Below the pieces are notes generated by a model, which worked only from the letters and a program-made list of their open reading frames with translations, ran no database searches and was not told the DNA's origin. The position numbers were made by a program, and so were the translations under genes. From Phoronis australis (Eukaryota; Phoronida; Phoronidae): a stretch of DNA of 62,000 nt. The stretch's first letter is position 1. Each line of letters opens with the position of its first letter. The stretch lies in assembly GCA_002633005.1 (NCBI GenBank), contig NMRA01000543.1, positions 25,188 to 87,187 on the forward strand. The letters run 5' to 3'. Below are positions 50,482-62,000 of this stretch, one piece after another.

Positions 50482-52890
50482 AACGCAAATATGTGCAGGA
50501 TTATAATTTAATTTTGAAATGTTTTCATTTTATTTGTCAACCAGTCATCTTTATTGGTGCAAAAGGCATATACAGTATGCGTGACCATGATTCTGCTGCA
50601 TATCACAATGTGAGAAGATCTGGTGACTGCCAGGTGCGTGCAAAATCGGCGCTTTTTCTATTTCAATGGCCTCAGTGTTCGTCATTTAGATGTCCAAGCC
50701 TTGTTGTGGTGAAAATCAATGAAGGAATTTTGGTTGTTTTGTTGAAATTTGATCATTTTCTAAGGGTCCTACGCTCCTAAATGGCGGTCGCGCCCGGCAG
50801 ATCCAACCAATTGCTCTCCAAACGAAACTGAGAGAGAACAAAAATGCGAAGAGTTTTACTTATTACCAGTAAAAACACTCATTTGCTACATTTTGCAAGT
50901 TTTAGTCCATGTTTTTGTGAGGATTTGACACATTTTTAATGAAACTATTGGAAACAAGCAGAACAAAGATTTGCTATTTTTGATTAGGACCGTTTGCTGC
51001 ATGTACATGTAAATGTAGGTACGCGCGGCATTTGGTTTATTTGCTAGTCAAATCGCATTTTGAATGAAGATTGACGAGCGATGTTTAAGCTAGGACGGAC
51101 GCTCCGTTGTTTACGGAAACGGCAAAAATGTTATTCGTCCACCTCCCACCTCCCTGGCGGAGCAGTGACGGGTTCGCGTTTTGGGGGTTCCCGGTGCATT
51201 TTACGCGCCAAGTACTTAAAACTTGTGCATGTTACATGCCGCATGTATCGTCTACACACGGCTATAAACCGTATTCCGACACAAAAAACAACTTTTTTGA
51301 CTTAGACTGCTGCGCCTACTACCCTTTAGTTAACAAAGGGTGTTCCACTTGTTGTTTAGTCAAACTAGATATGACCTCTGGGCTTGGAAAAATTACCTGC
51401 AGTTCGTTTTTGCTTGAGACAAGGCTATACAAAAATCACCTCTCATCTGAGTAAGGAACGGAATGAGACCTATTTCATAGCCGTAAGCAGTCTAAATTTA
51501 GTTAGTTTCTTCTATGGAACACGAGTGTACATCCGCTCTATCATTCAGAGAGTCTGAGAACCAGTCATATATGCTTCCGAACAGACAGGCAACAACGATT
51601 ATATGAAATTGCTTGAAACCTATGACAGCCTCGGGCGTATTTTCTTTATTTTAAAGACGCATTTCGTTACTGTTTCGCTGCCAGCGTTGAAGCGCTTTGG
51701 AATTTAAAAACATTACCATGCTCATCCGACCATGACCAGTTGTCGAATGAGACGGCAAATGACGTCACAGGCAAAACGTGCATATACGTCCACTATTTTC
51801 GAGGTCGCAATTTTAGGATTGACCAAACTCAGTGAACTCTGAAGCGTTTTGTTTAATAACCGGTGGTTTTAATTATTGGTTACGGAAAGAAGTCGCGGTA
51901 GGAATAAAGACATTTGAAAGGCGACCAAAACCGGTTTTGATCTGTTAACAGATATAAACAACGAATTTCTCATCCTCTGAAACAATATGATGCTCTAGTG
52001 CCCGTACCTAGAAAACTGACTTGGCTAAGACAAATCTTAAACTTCAGTCAATTTTAAGATAAAACTTGATAACTGTGACCATCCATTTAGGCGAGTTATA
52101 CAACTGAAAGGAAACATCACTCACCAACCTACCCATTCTATAATGCAGTGAGTACGTGTTTCTAGTTGACTCCTGATTAAAGTGCGATGTCAGTGGTGCA
52201 TTAGAAAGGGAATGAACGAGGGTTTAGCTTCCTCATTTTGAAGCACATAGCCCCCATTTTGTGTAAACTGTCAGTTGTTTTAATTTAAACGTTACAAGAC
52301 TTACAAATCCACAATTCACAGAATGTGATTTTTGTGAATTCCTGAAAGGATACGTTCATCTTACACCTACATGTAGGCTTGACGCGCCACCGGGAGATGG
52401 CGCATCCCACTTTGACTTAGGGCCACTCTCCCAAGTACTTCTAGATATTATTCTTGTTATGGTGAATTCTGATTCACCACAGCGGTAGGCTGAAACGCTT
52501 CGAAGGTGATGGATCGTCAACTTGATTGTCGTTCGTCTTCTTTTTACCTCTTTCATTTTTACACGGAACAACACTCAAAAATCATTGCGAGGAAAAAATG
52601 ATAACAGAATTCAGTGGACTACGAAAACACACAATAATGGATAGGACAAATTTGGAAAAGACAAAAAAAAATTCCCTAATTTTTAAATTAAGTTGTAACT
52701 GTTATTTGAAAGAGCCTGTTTGCCCACTTTTTTCTTTGTTCAAATTTTTCTCTTTTGCCCATGTAAATGGAAAGACAATATGTGTCGAGGGAGACAAATG
52801 TGAGAGAAACCCTCTGGTCAACTGGAACCATCCCATTCGCTCCGAGATCGACACCAGTTATACTCAGGCACATTTATCCCAAGTAGGCGG
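50482..52890. other. No recognised gene or repeat
   Basis: Open frames of up to 134 codons exist (for example near 51107-51454 and 52526-52930), but none has a recognisable domain, codon pattern or splice structure that I can support. Confidence 0.5.
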
Positions 52891-53116
52891 CCATTGTGCT
52901 TACACGTGCACCTCCTTCGACCTCATTTAACCTCCCCCCTCTCTGGCAACAGTTTTTCATTGGCCCCACACCTCTATTGTCGCTTGGGCAGGTACCTGGG
53001 AATAAAAACATTTTTGGGGAGGTGTGCAGATTCGTCACTCATTACCTACCCGTTTTGCCTGTGTGGCGCCAAAGTAAGCTATCTCCATATCGTCACAAGC
53101 AAGCGTTCTGCATTTT

Positions 53117-53700
53117 GTGCCTGAGCCTTCTATCCCGGTATCTTACGGATGTTGCAGGATGAGTATACGCAACTGGGTACATACCCAGTCAGCTGCCCAG
53201 TGGGCATCACTTAACTCCTGCAGAGAGACCAAGGAGAATTTTCCCAACGTGGTCGAACCAAAAGGTTCAAAAAGCCTTCTGAGTCTAGATAGATTGGGTA
53301 TAAGACACGTCATTCAAATTTTGACTGGCCACTGCAACCTACCCCGACACAGACACATTACTGGGCATATGGGGAGCCCTGTGTGTCCTGAGTGTGGTAC
53401 TGACGTAGAATCTCCTAACACCTGGTAGAGTCTTGCCCAGCTTTTTATAGGCTAAGGAGCAATCTGTTGGATGGCACTGTTACATGCCTACAACATATAG
53501 TGCATGGCAACAAATGGAAACGTCTGCCGTATTCCTAAAGGAGACTGGCAGACTTGAAAACTTTCTTCACGAGGAGCCATAATTGGGCTCTCGTGCTTTT
53601 GCTTAGGTGTTTTGTGCAATGGGCCCAACCATGAGGCCTGCGCACGTCTGATGCACCGCAAATAACATCAGACCACCGGCACTGTTTTATCTTTTTATAT
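53117..53700 (+). pseudogene. LINE ORF2 3'-end remnant (zinc-knuckle tail)
   Basis: The plus-strand frame from 53117 reads RNWVHTQSAAQWASL, RETKENFPNV, LLSLDRLGIRHVIQILTGHC, NLPRHRHITGHMG and CPECGTDVESP before a stop near 53428. The pattern 'L-TGHC-x-L-x-x-H-...-MG-...-C-x2-C-...-E-S/T' is the C-terminal region that follows the RNase H or RT domain in many LINE ORF2 proteins. The expected final His-Cys part is lost after the stop, and no RT domain precedes it. It is a 5'-truncated dead copy. Confidence 0.65.
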
Positions 53701-55665
53701 CGTCACCGCTTCAGCCATCCCCTCCTGGTCGTCGCCGCCAACTATAGCGGGCAACCCCTCGCCGTGTGATGTGCCGGCTTTTTTCAGATGGGCGGGGGAA
53801 ACTCCTTGCAGGACCCGCTGTGCTTCAACAAAATTTCATGAGAATGTAAATTTTTAGAAATGGGGAAGTTTCGCATTTAGGGTCTGATATTGACAATCAG
53901 GGTCTTTTAGCCAGTTTGTGAACCGGGTATCACATGAGAAGTCAGTCTTGCAAACATTTGACCTGTTTTGGTAGAGATCATTCTCGGCGAATAGAATGGC
54001 ACGCCGCTATCTAGACAGTCAACTCGCTCAACCCTGTCTTAAACAAAAAACGAACTCTCAGTTCCTTCCAAGCTCGCAAGTCACATCTATTTTGACAAAA
54101 GTTGTATTTAGTGACTAAAGGCAGGGACATATCCGCGTAACTAACAAGTTAAATACAATCCTTAAAGGGAACACAACTGGTGCTAATATCAGTACGTCTA
54201 TACATTATCTCTGGCCAATTACATCTTCATAAACACCACCCTCATATCATGCTTCTGAAACCTGACACCGAGCTTTGCACGTGATCGCAGGCAGGCCCGG
54301 GCGTAGCACTTAGGCGGGCCTCAGCCAAATAAGACACAAGACAATGTCAATAACTGACATTCAACATTTGCGTCGAGTTTGGAGTTTATAATGTGGAGAA
54401 CACTGCACATAGGTCTCTTAGTGCATGCCTAAACTTCTCATTTACAATTGCAGCAGAACAAATGCACAAAAACCAAAAGTCACTTTTTTCCTAAAATACT
54501 GTTACATGATTTTTAACAACCAGGAACGTCAGTGCATTCATGAAGAACGACCAGGGTAATTGAGGGGTTTGTTGACTAATTTTGCCCGGAAATCCCTGCA
54601 TGGTTGTCTGAAGTCGTAGATCAAGAGTCTCGCCAGGTGATTCCATAACAAACAAAAATGACAAAATGAAAATGAAGCAATGAAATTAGGCTACATCACT
54701 CAATCAGAACTCAGTCAAGCAGTCAACTGGAATTCATAGTACAAAATCACACAGCCAGTCCAGTGAAATCTCGGGGTCACATGCCCCAACACAAGAACGG
54801 AATGGGAGTTGGCATTCTATGTTTAGAGTTCCATTATGTACAACACAAATGCACAATCTGCAACTAGAGAACATCAGGTCAAAATGGGTGCTAACTCTAA
54901 TGTTATTTTTGGACAAGTTTTGCTTATTTAAAGCTAATTTTCATCATACATCCACTACTAGAATCAAGCTAACATATTGACACTGGGGTAGGTTTACATG
55001 AAATTAATTCTAAATTGATAGTTACAAGCAGTTTTCATTGATTTTTTCCAACTTTTCATTACACCTTGCCCACAATCAACACCAGCTCAGAAGTGACACA
55101 CTTTCAAAACAGCATATACATGCACTTCTGCCTTCTAAGATAAGATATGTGACCTGCGCCTGCCATTGGTCATTTGCTCATGATGGAACGTGGGTCCAAA
55201 GGAAAGTTGGTACCAAGGTTGTAAATGACAGCAGTTGTATGAGTAAGGTGGTAAAGTGAGTAAAGTGACTACAGTCTCACCGTGGAGGAGGACGCTGTCA
55301 CTGCTGAGGATTATATTTCAAGTGAGTTACATTTTAACATCTACTATTAAATGTCACTGTTTTTATATCATGCATGCATTGCTAATCAAAGATTTTTACA
55401 TAGTAATAAATAGAATTGATTAACTTTAGTTTCGTAAATATTTGGTAACTGCAAAGACTTGCTGTTTAGGTTAAGAACTTCAGGCCAATTATCACCGAAA
55501 CTACAAACTTCCCTACTAGTAGTCCACCAAATTGTGTCCTCAATTCGTGGGATTTTAACTATCATTTTATACAATATATGAATATTACAATCGACATCCC
55601 AAATGATTCTAATATGCTGGACTTACAAAAATGGTGGTTGCAATTTGTTAGTCAGATGGATGAAA
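53701..55665. other. No recognised gene
   Basis: AT-rich sequence before the assembly gap. It could include the 3' UTR of a minus-strand gene that continues to the right, but there is no direct evidence. No RNA gene or named repeat was identified. Confidence 0.5.
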
Positions 55666-56220
55666 NNNNNNNNNNNNNNNNNNNNNNNNNNNNNNNNNNN
55701 NNNNNNNNNNNNNNNNNNNNNNNNNNNNNNNNNNNNNNNNNNNNNNNNNNNNNNNNNNNNNNNNNNNNNNNNNNNNNNNNNNNNNNNNNNNNNNNNNNNN
55801 NNNNNNNNNNNNNNNNNNNNNNNNNNNNNNNNNNNNNNNNNNNNNNNNNNNNNNNNNNNNNNNNNNNNNNNNNNNNNNNNNNNNNNNNNNNNNNNNNNNN
55901 NNNNNNNNNNNNNNNNNNNNNNNNNNNNNNNNNNNNNNNNNNNNNNNNNNNNNNNNNNNNNNNNNNNNNNNNNNNNNNNNNNNNNNNNNNNNNNNNNNNN
56001 NNNNNNNNNNNNNNNNNNNNNNNNNNNNNNNNNNNNNNNNNNNNNNNNNNNNNNNNNNNNNNNNNNNNNNNNNNNNNNNNNNNNNNNNNNNNNNNNNNNN
56101 NNNNNNNNNNNNNNNNNNNNNNNNNNNNNNNNNNNNNNNNNNNNNNNNNNNNNNNNNNNNNNNNNNNNNNNNNNNNNNNNNNNNNNNNNNNNNNNNNNNN
56201 NNNNNNNNNNNNNNNNNNNN
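55666..56220. other. Assembly gap (555 N)
   Basis: A run of undetermined bases. The sequence to the left ends GATGGATGAAA and to the right begins GATGAATAAA, so a simple GATGAA-like repeat could have collapsed here. Frames that appear open across the Ns are meaningless. Confidence 0.99.
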
Positions 56221-56879
56221 GATGAATAAATGTTACGTTTGGAAAATTAAGTCGATTTGCTGAAGCCGAGAAAAAGTCAATTATGTGGCGACATGTGGAA
56301 ATCTCAAGGCCAAGTCAAAGATTAACATGTAATTACTTCTGGGCAGAAAAAAATTGACATGGGTCTCGAAAAGCCTGGGTAACATTTTGATGTGCCAATG
56401 AATATTTGCCTACAGTACAATACCATTCTACACCCCTACATGTGCGTAGGAATTTCCGATAGCCTGACTGAATTGAAGTCAACATTTTCAAAGTATAATT
56501 ACATCATTGTTTAAATCATACAACTAGGAAACTGATTATATTCTGTGGACAAAGGTCTGACCTTTCTACTGGCAGTATATTGTTATTTTCTTCTCAGTTA
56601 AACAGTACTTCTGCAATTACTAAATTGGAACACTACGACAAATTGTTGTTTGTCTTCCTGATGCCATGAAGTGTCATACACCCATTGTGTGCATCACAAA
56701 CAAAACAAATGCAAGAGGACATCACTATTTTAAACAATTCCACTGAACGGAATAATGCTAATAAACTTAATAACAGACTCTAAGGCAAGCAAAGCAAGTC
56801 AGAAATGATCTCTTCAATAAAAACATACCTGCCACCTTCAATCATGATTCTTTAAGAAGTTAAGATGACAGGAAGGCAG

Positions 56880-58420
56880 ACAGCAAAGGACACAAAAGCA
56901 GCAGAAAGACCACTAGGGGGCGCAATGTAGGTCACGTGCATTTGAAACGGGGGCCTGTGCTGGTGTCTACGCAATAGTAATTAACTTGCAAAATTTCATG
57001 AACATTTATCAGGGAACTTGGTAGATATCAAGGTGAACACAAAGAAGAACAAAATTGCAGCTAGGTGATGCAGCAGTAGTCAGAGTTGTCCCAAAATCCC
57101 TGCCGGTTGTGCCCTCCTCAATGGAAACAGAAGCAAATTTCATGAAGTTCCATCAAGGACTTGAATTGAGCCACAAACAAAAATTAGAATTGCCAGAAGG
57201 GGGTGACATGGCAATTGGACACGTTCAAAAATCATCGTTACCTGGGAACTTCCATGTAGGAAGACACGTGTTAATTTTCATCATGATTCTAAGAGTTGTT
57301 TGACAGATAGAGAGGCAGACACCAAAACCACAGTCTTGAAAATACTACAAATGGCCACTACATGGCATACAATACATCCAATCCATCTCGAAATGGGAGA
57401 GTGTGATCATCTTTTTAATAGAAACCTATTGGCCATGTTCCATAAAAATCCATCAAGGAACTGTGGGGGGAAGATTCAACGGAAATGGGATCTGTCCGAC
57501 GGCCGTCATCCTGCGTTGCCACGTTACTAGAAAAGCATCAATCAATTTCAACAAGGATCCTGCAAGGAAATACAACCTTGGACGAGAAAAAAAACAGAAT
57601 TGCAACTAGGGGGTGTTACAGCAGTTGAAGCCGTCCAAAAAACATCATCAGTTGTGTTGTTACCCGTAGAAAAACATAAAACAATTGTTCGTAACAATCA
57701 TTAGTCACAGTAGTTTGTCAGATACAGAGACAAGTGTCAAAAACAGACTCGAATATAATAAAAATAGCCACGAGGAGAGCAATACATCGGCTCTACCTGA
57801 AATGGGACAATGTCATCGTCTATTTCATAGATACGTTATTATGAAATTTCACGAACATCCATCAAGGAGCTTAGAAAATACAGAGGAAAAAGGTAAAAAC
57901 TAGGGTCCACAGTGGCTGTTTGATCCTTCTGGAAGTCGTCATCTGTTGTCACTTTCACAGAAATTCCTTTCACCAAAATGTTAAAAAGTTCATGAAAGGT
58001 TTTCACGAGATACCACATTAGACGAAAATAAAAGTGCCACGAGGAGGCACCACAGTGTATGGAGACATCTATAAATCATCGTCAGCTATCTGCATCCTGT
58101 GAATTAAAGTAGTTTTGCTGATAGAAGGGCTGTCACCAAAAAATCGTAAAAAATAAGAACGGTAGCTACTTAGCGCAGAATACATTGAATACATACAAAG
58201 ACAAGAAGGCTATTTGTCAAATTTCATGAAAATTATCAAGGAACTAGGAGGATACATAAAAAATGAGACCGACACTAGGGGGCACACAGGATCCATCTAA
58301 TTTACTCATGCCGTCCCATCCAGGATACAAATGTGTCTGCAAAACTTCATGAACATCCACCGAGAGGTTTTAAAGACACAACAGCAGACTATTGACCAAC
58401 ACACCAGGATGAGAACATAA
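56880..58420 (-). repeat. Long degenerate tandem-unit array with CTCF-like motifs
   Basis: About nine units of 130-240 bp in the same orientation as the 59429-60501 element. Each unit repeats 'aaatTTCATGAA.ATcCatCAAGGA...gATA.A...' and then a junction box. Junction boxes include CCACTAGGGGGCGC (56910-56923), GCAGCTAGGTGATGC (near 57057), CCAGAAGGGGGTG (near 57193), CAACTAGGGGGTG (near 57603), CCACGAGGAGGCACC (near 58037) and ACACTAGGGGGCAC (near 58273). No protein is encoded. The element ends are not recognisable. Confidence 0.65.
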
Positions 58421-59428
58421 CAACACACGGAAACTAAAGCTGCTGAATCCTTAGTCTTTTTTATCATTTTTGATTGATTTTGAATAGATTGGAATTGAAA
58501 CTTTACAAGATTTTAATATTTACAACAAACATGACTATTTTTAATCACCAATGATGAACGTAGACAGTCATACGAGCACAGCTCACGTGGATCAAATTTT
58601 CTGCGGTAATTTTATGGAAAGCAAGACCACGCCACCAGGGATACTTTTGTACCCAGATCAAAGACAAATGTTTCATTGCAACGATCACAAATAAAGGATT
58701 CTCTTAAAATTAAAGTTTCACTGCCTTCTTCGCCAAACTCATATCCAGCACCTTTATATGTACAAACAGTCTACTTACTCTCTCAGGATGCGCACTACGC
58801 TACTTCTAGATGGTCCGGCCAGGGAATCAAACACTAAGATACAAGGTCTGAAAATACAACAGGAACAGTTCAGGATGCTGCAGCTATACAACAGGTGGCG
58901 CTCATTTCACATTTTCAGCTTACTCCATCACTCACTGTCTATACAACTATAAGGGTTTGGAGTCCATTCGAAATGAAACTAAACATTCCTTGTTTGGCAT
59001 TTTCCGTTCCCCTTTTGTCCAAACACCAAATAAGTATCCATTATTCTATGCTCGGGCAAATGATGGTTTTCACTGATGACATTCTAGTGCCAGTTCGCAC
59101 TGACCCTATAAGTTCAAATCTGAACTCAAATTCTTAAGTTTTTGAGTTTGTGGCTCATATTTAGGGGTCATCTAGCAATGAACTTGGAATAAAAACTCAT
59201 TAGACTAAACCATAAATATATTCCCGCACATGACAAAAGACACTTACGTTGAGTTTGCACTAAAGTAGAAGGAAAAATATAAAAAATAATTTCGAGCAAA
59301 CAGATTAGATCTCGAGCCCTGATCGCAGTCATCGGAAAATTCAGACGGCATATAGGTTTACAACTCTAGTTCAAGCTATTAACTTACGAACATCAAGAAG
59401 CCTATCCAAACCAACAGTAATAGCAAAC
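58421..59428. other. No recognised gene
   Basis: Unique-looking sequence between two copies of the tandem-unit family. The plus-strand open frames at 58758-59137 have no domain that I recognise. Confidence 0.5.
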
Positions 59429-60501
59429 AAGAGCAACGCAGAGCGTTGAAATGCGCCCACAATTGCACCGCAAACGGTATCCTTCTAGGGTTGTTTATTG
59501 GTACCATAAAGTGGCCAGTAGAGGGCATATATGTATGTTGTACTTAGCAAAATGGAAAGGCGTGAACATTGTCTCCTCAATAGGCTAGGGGCAAAATGTG
59601 AGTAATCTTCATAATACAAGCACATCCTATACACCAGTTGCTTAAAGCACCACAGAAACATAGAATTAAAAACAAATTTACCAACATACGAGATTAGCAC
59701 AGCATTAGAATGCCAGAAACAAATTTCTACTTGGAACTTTTCCTTCACAGTCACGAAGTAACACAAAGTATACACCTGAAGACCTATGAAAATACAGAGG
59801 TCAATGTAAAATACTAAAATTGCCACTAGAGGCAAATACTAAAATTGCCACTAGAGGCATACCGGTAATCAGAATCATCCTAAAGTCGTCATCGTCCGTT
59901 GTCAACATCACATAAATACACTTGCTAAATTTAGTAAAGATCCTGCGAACGGTTTGGGAGATACAGCCATGGGTGCAAAAAAACAAAACTGCCACTAGGA
60001 GGCGCCACAGTAGTCCAAATCGTCTGAAAATCATTGTCAGCTGTCTTCCTTATAGTAAGCACATACACGCCAATTTTCACAATCATCCTTTGAGCGGTTT
60101 GGTTGATAGAGGGGTGGACGCAAAAATACAGACTCGAAAACAGTAAAAATGGCCACTAGGTGGCGCAAACTACGTCGAATCCATCTGAAAACAGTAGGAT
60201 AGCGTCATCTCACTAATAGGTGCCTACATACCAAATTTCATGAAAATCCGTTCAATACTTTTGAAGATACAAAGGTAAGCGTAAAAAACTAAAATTGCCA
60301 CTAGGGGGCACACCGGTAGTCGGATCCGTCCGAAAGTTCGCACATGCCGTCCCATTCATGAATGGAACATATGTGCCAAATTTCATGAACGTATGTCAAA
60401 GGGTTTTGGAGATAGAGCAGTGGACGCCGGACGCCGCCCAGACGGACGGACGGACAGAGATGACGGCATAATGCGTCCACATATAAATATGTGGGCGCAT
60501 A
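59429..60501 (-). mobile_element. Tandem-unit element with CTCF-like motifs (copy 2, inverted)
   Basis: The reverse complement of the 7891-8939 element over its entire length, with the same ends (AAGAGCAACGCAGAGCGTT; ATGTGGGCGCAT palindrome) and an ACGG run near 60447. Its junction boxes on the plus strand are CCACTAGGGGGCAC (60298-60311), CCACTAGGTGGCGC (60153-60166), CCACTAGGAGGCGC (59992-60005) and CCACTAGAGGCA (59848-59859, duplicated at 59823-59834 by a 25-bp tandem repeat). Unit spacing is about 145, 161 and 144 bp, almost the same as in copy 1. Apart from that small duplication the two copies have equal length (1073 against 1049 bp), so the family was mobile fairly recently. Confidence 0.85.
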
Positions 60502-60646
60502 AAAATGCATTTTACAGTCGTAAAACGGACAATGCCCCTTAAATAAAACAGGAACGTTTAACCAGTGACACAATTAGCCAAAAGTTGGAGAAAATGCACA
60601 AAATGGACGTTCAATTGAAACAAGAGAAACATGGCAATGAACTCAC

Positions 60647-60729
60647 TGTTTTTTAATTCCACCAACGACAACCGGCGCAGCACCAGGGGGCGTGGCTCTG
60701 TCAGATTCGCTGTCCACCACCGCTTCTTC
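60647..60729 (-). CDS. Probable internal exon of an unidentified minus-strand gene
   Basis: On the minus strand a pyrimidine-rich CGTCGTTTCAG acceptor precedes an 83-nt open segment that ends in a GTGAGT donor. In the frame beginning at 60729 it encodes an acidic then Pro/Ala/Val-rich stretch (EEAVVDSESDRATPPGAAP, then VVVGGIKKQ split by the donor). The higher GC content and good splice sites stand out from the AT-rich surroundings. No family is recognised and no partner exons were found in the window. Confidence 0.35.
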
Positions 60730-60993
60730 CTGAAACGACGAATCATTGAAAATCTTTCACCACTTATCAAACTGAATCAATAATTGTCAGACACCAGAAG
60801 TCTGAACAGTTTCATTCAGGGTTAATTTCAGAGTGTACAGACTGAAGGCCACACATACTCGAGGCAATTTCCAACTACCCGAAGCCCACTAAGTATCACA
60901 GTGAGACAACTCAAAGGCAATTCCCAATTCACTAGATGGCGCTAACGAGGCATTCATGGGCTGAGGTCCCACAAGACCAGTATGTAAGCAATC

Positions 60994-61180
60994 AGTGTGG
61001 CCTAGTGGGATAAGTATCTTCTCCTTTACTCAAGGTCGTGGTTTCAAGTACAACTGGGGCACACTCCTAGACCCGTGAGTCAGGTTTCTAGCTCCTTAGC
61101 TCAGTTTTGTACATATGAGCAGTGCAATGGGCTCACATAAGCAGCCAGTGCACATCTTGTACCAGACTGCCTACAATTAA
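60994..61180 (+). mobile_element. tRNA-Arg-like SINE
   Basis: GTGTGGCCTAGTGGGATAAG resembles the D-arm side (A box) of tRNA-Arg genes, and CGTGGTTTCAAGTAC about 40 bases later resembles a degenerate B box/T arm. It is followed by a non-tRNA body with GGTTTCTAGCTCCTTAGCTC and an AT-rich end. The head is too altered to be a functional tRNA gene. The end point is approximate. Confidence 0.5.
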
Positions 61181-62000
61181 ATTTATATTACGGATGTATT
61201 TCTACTGGGAGGCCTTCCAAATTTATTGTTGAAGTCCTCATTTGCTCAGCCTAGATGAACAATCAACTGTATTAATACCACCGCCCCCTTTCGGAAAGAA
61301 AAGATTTAAGTAGGAAACTTTGTCTTATACTCCCAACTTGATATTACTGAATAGATTTTTTTCTGTAGAATTGTTCACACATCACTGTTCAACAACATGG
61401 TATGTAAACTCCTCAAGTAATTGGCAACTATAGTTTTCGGAGATTTTGAACGTTGTGAGAAGCATAAGATCAAATTTTTTATCTGAGCCTCGAGTGACTT
61501 GAGTTATTTTTTGATGAAGCATAAAAACAGGCTTTATGAACTCTTTCAATGCCAATTATCTAGCAAGAGACAGAAAATTTGGGCAAGCAAACAAAAAACT
61601 ATAAAACCGTTGTCGTTTGCTAACTGGATCTTGAAAATTCTGAATGGTTCTGAATGCTTACGTACATCATTGGACCGTTAAAAATCTGCTTCAGAGTCAG
61701 GGCTTGGAATGACCAATGACAAAAAGAGCAAAATTTTCCAGGTGATGTATTGTTCCAAAAATAAATATGTTTTTGTGATAGAAACATTTCTAATTTAAAA
61801 TTTAACTGAAATAAATTTTTTTGCATGAATAAAGTCAAAATAATGATAAAAAGAGACACAAAAAAGAGGAAACTGGAAATCAAACAAGAGGAAATTGACA
61901 CCAAAAATGAGGAAATCCTCTTAAAAGAGGAAAATTTCAAGCCCCGCTGAGTACAAAACAGGAACAATTTGCGACAAAGCATTGCCGACAGAATTTCCAG
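61181..62000. other. No recognised gene
   Basis: AT-rich sequence with GAGGAAA-type simple repetition near 61860-61930 that creates a spurious minus-strand open frame. Nothing else can be named. Confidence 0.5.

Noticed and set aside
55578-56229. Open frames of more than 200 codons
   Set aside because: They run through the 555-base N gap and are not real.
61620-61982. 120-codon minus-strand frame at the right edge
   Set aside because: Composition is dominated by Phe/Ser from GAGGAAA-type simple sequence; no domain and no splice evidence.
1-62000. CRISPR arrays, bacterial operons, riboswitches or functional tRNA/rRNA genes
   Set aside because: None seen; the tandem repeats lack spacer-repeat structure, and the only tRNA-like sequences are degenerate SINE heads.

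Overview
This is eukaryotic, clearly metazoan genomic DNA. Genes are split into many short exons with GT-AG introns of about 0.1-4 kb, the sequence is AT-rich, interspersed repeats are dense, and there are assembly Ns (single Ns at 3025, 18358 and 43241; a 555-bp gap at 55666-56220). The gene set (EMC1, a BAAT/ACOT-family thioesterase, a CHK/ecdysteroid-kinase-like protein) and the repeat types (THAP/Kolobok transposons with TTAA target sites, elements with about 150-bp internal tandem units, LINE remnants, tRNA-like SINEs) suit a marine invertebrate such as amphioxus, another invertebrate deuterostome or a lophotrochozoan. I cannot fix the species.

Layout. 1-2358: unresolved sequence with decayed open stretches. 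2359-24493 (+): almost all of EMC1, 24 exons reconstructed with consistent splice phase; only the signal-peptide exon is missing. Its introns hold a 1-kb tandem-unit element (7.9-8.9 kb), minisatellites, a probable haplotype-type assembly duplication (17.9-18.8 kb) and a 1.7-kb THAP/Kolobok copy (19.0-20.7 kb). 24.5-28.1 kb: 3' flank, short hairpin repeats and a dead LINE reverse transcriptase. 28659-30977 (-): a two-exon CHK-kinase-like gene. 32344-32465 (+): an orphan last exon of a BAAT/ACOT paralogue. 32.8-34.5 kb: a second THAP/Kolobok copy. 36125-49736 (+): a nine-exon BAAT/ACOT-type gene whose introns are full of repeats; one repeat ends five to six bases before an exon. 50-62 kb: no complete gene. 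It holds a LINE 3' remnant, the gap, a long degenerate tandem-unit array, an inverted full copy of the 7.9-kb element, one probable minus-strand exon and a SINE.

The genes have unrelated jobs: ER membrane-protein insertion (EMC1), acyl-CoA thioester chemistry (BAAT/ACOT-like) and a predicted small-molecule kinase. I see no operon-like or pathway grouping. The most interesting material is in the repeats. One family carries a CTCF-like core (CCACTAGGNGGCRC) in each of its internal units and is present as two near-complete copies in opposite orientation plus several degenerate arrays. A pair of TTAA-flanked elements retains a recognisable THAP zinc-finger domain. A small G/C-rich hairpin repeat occurs three times.
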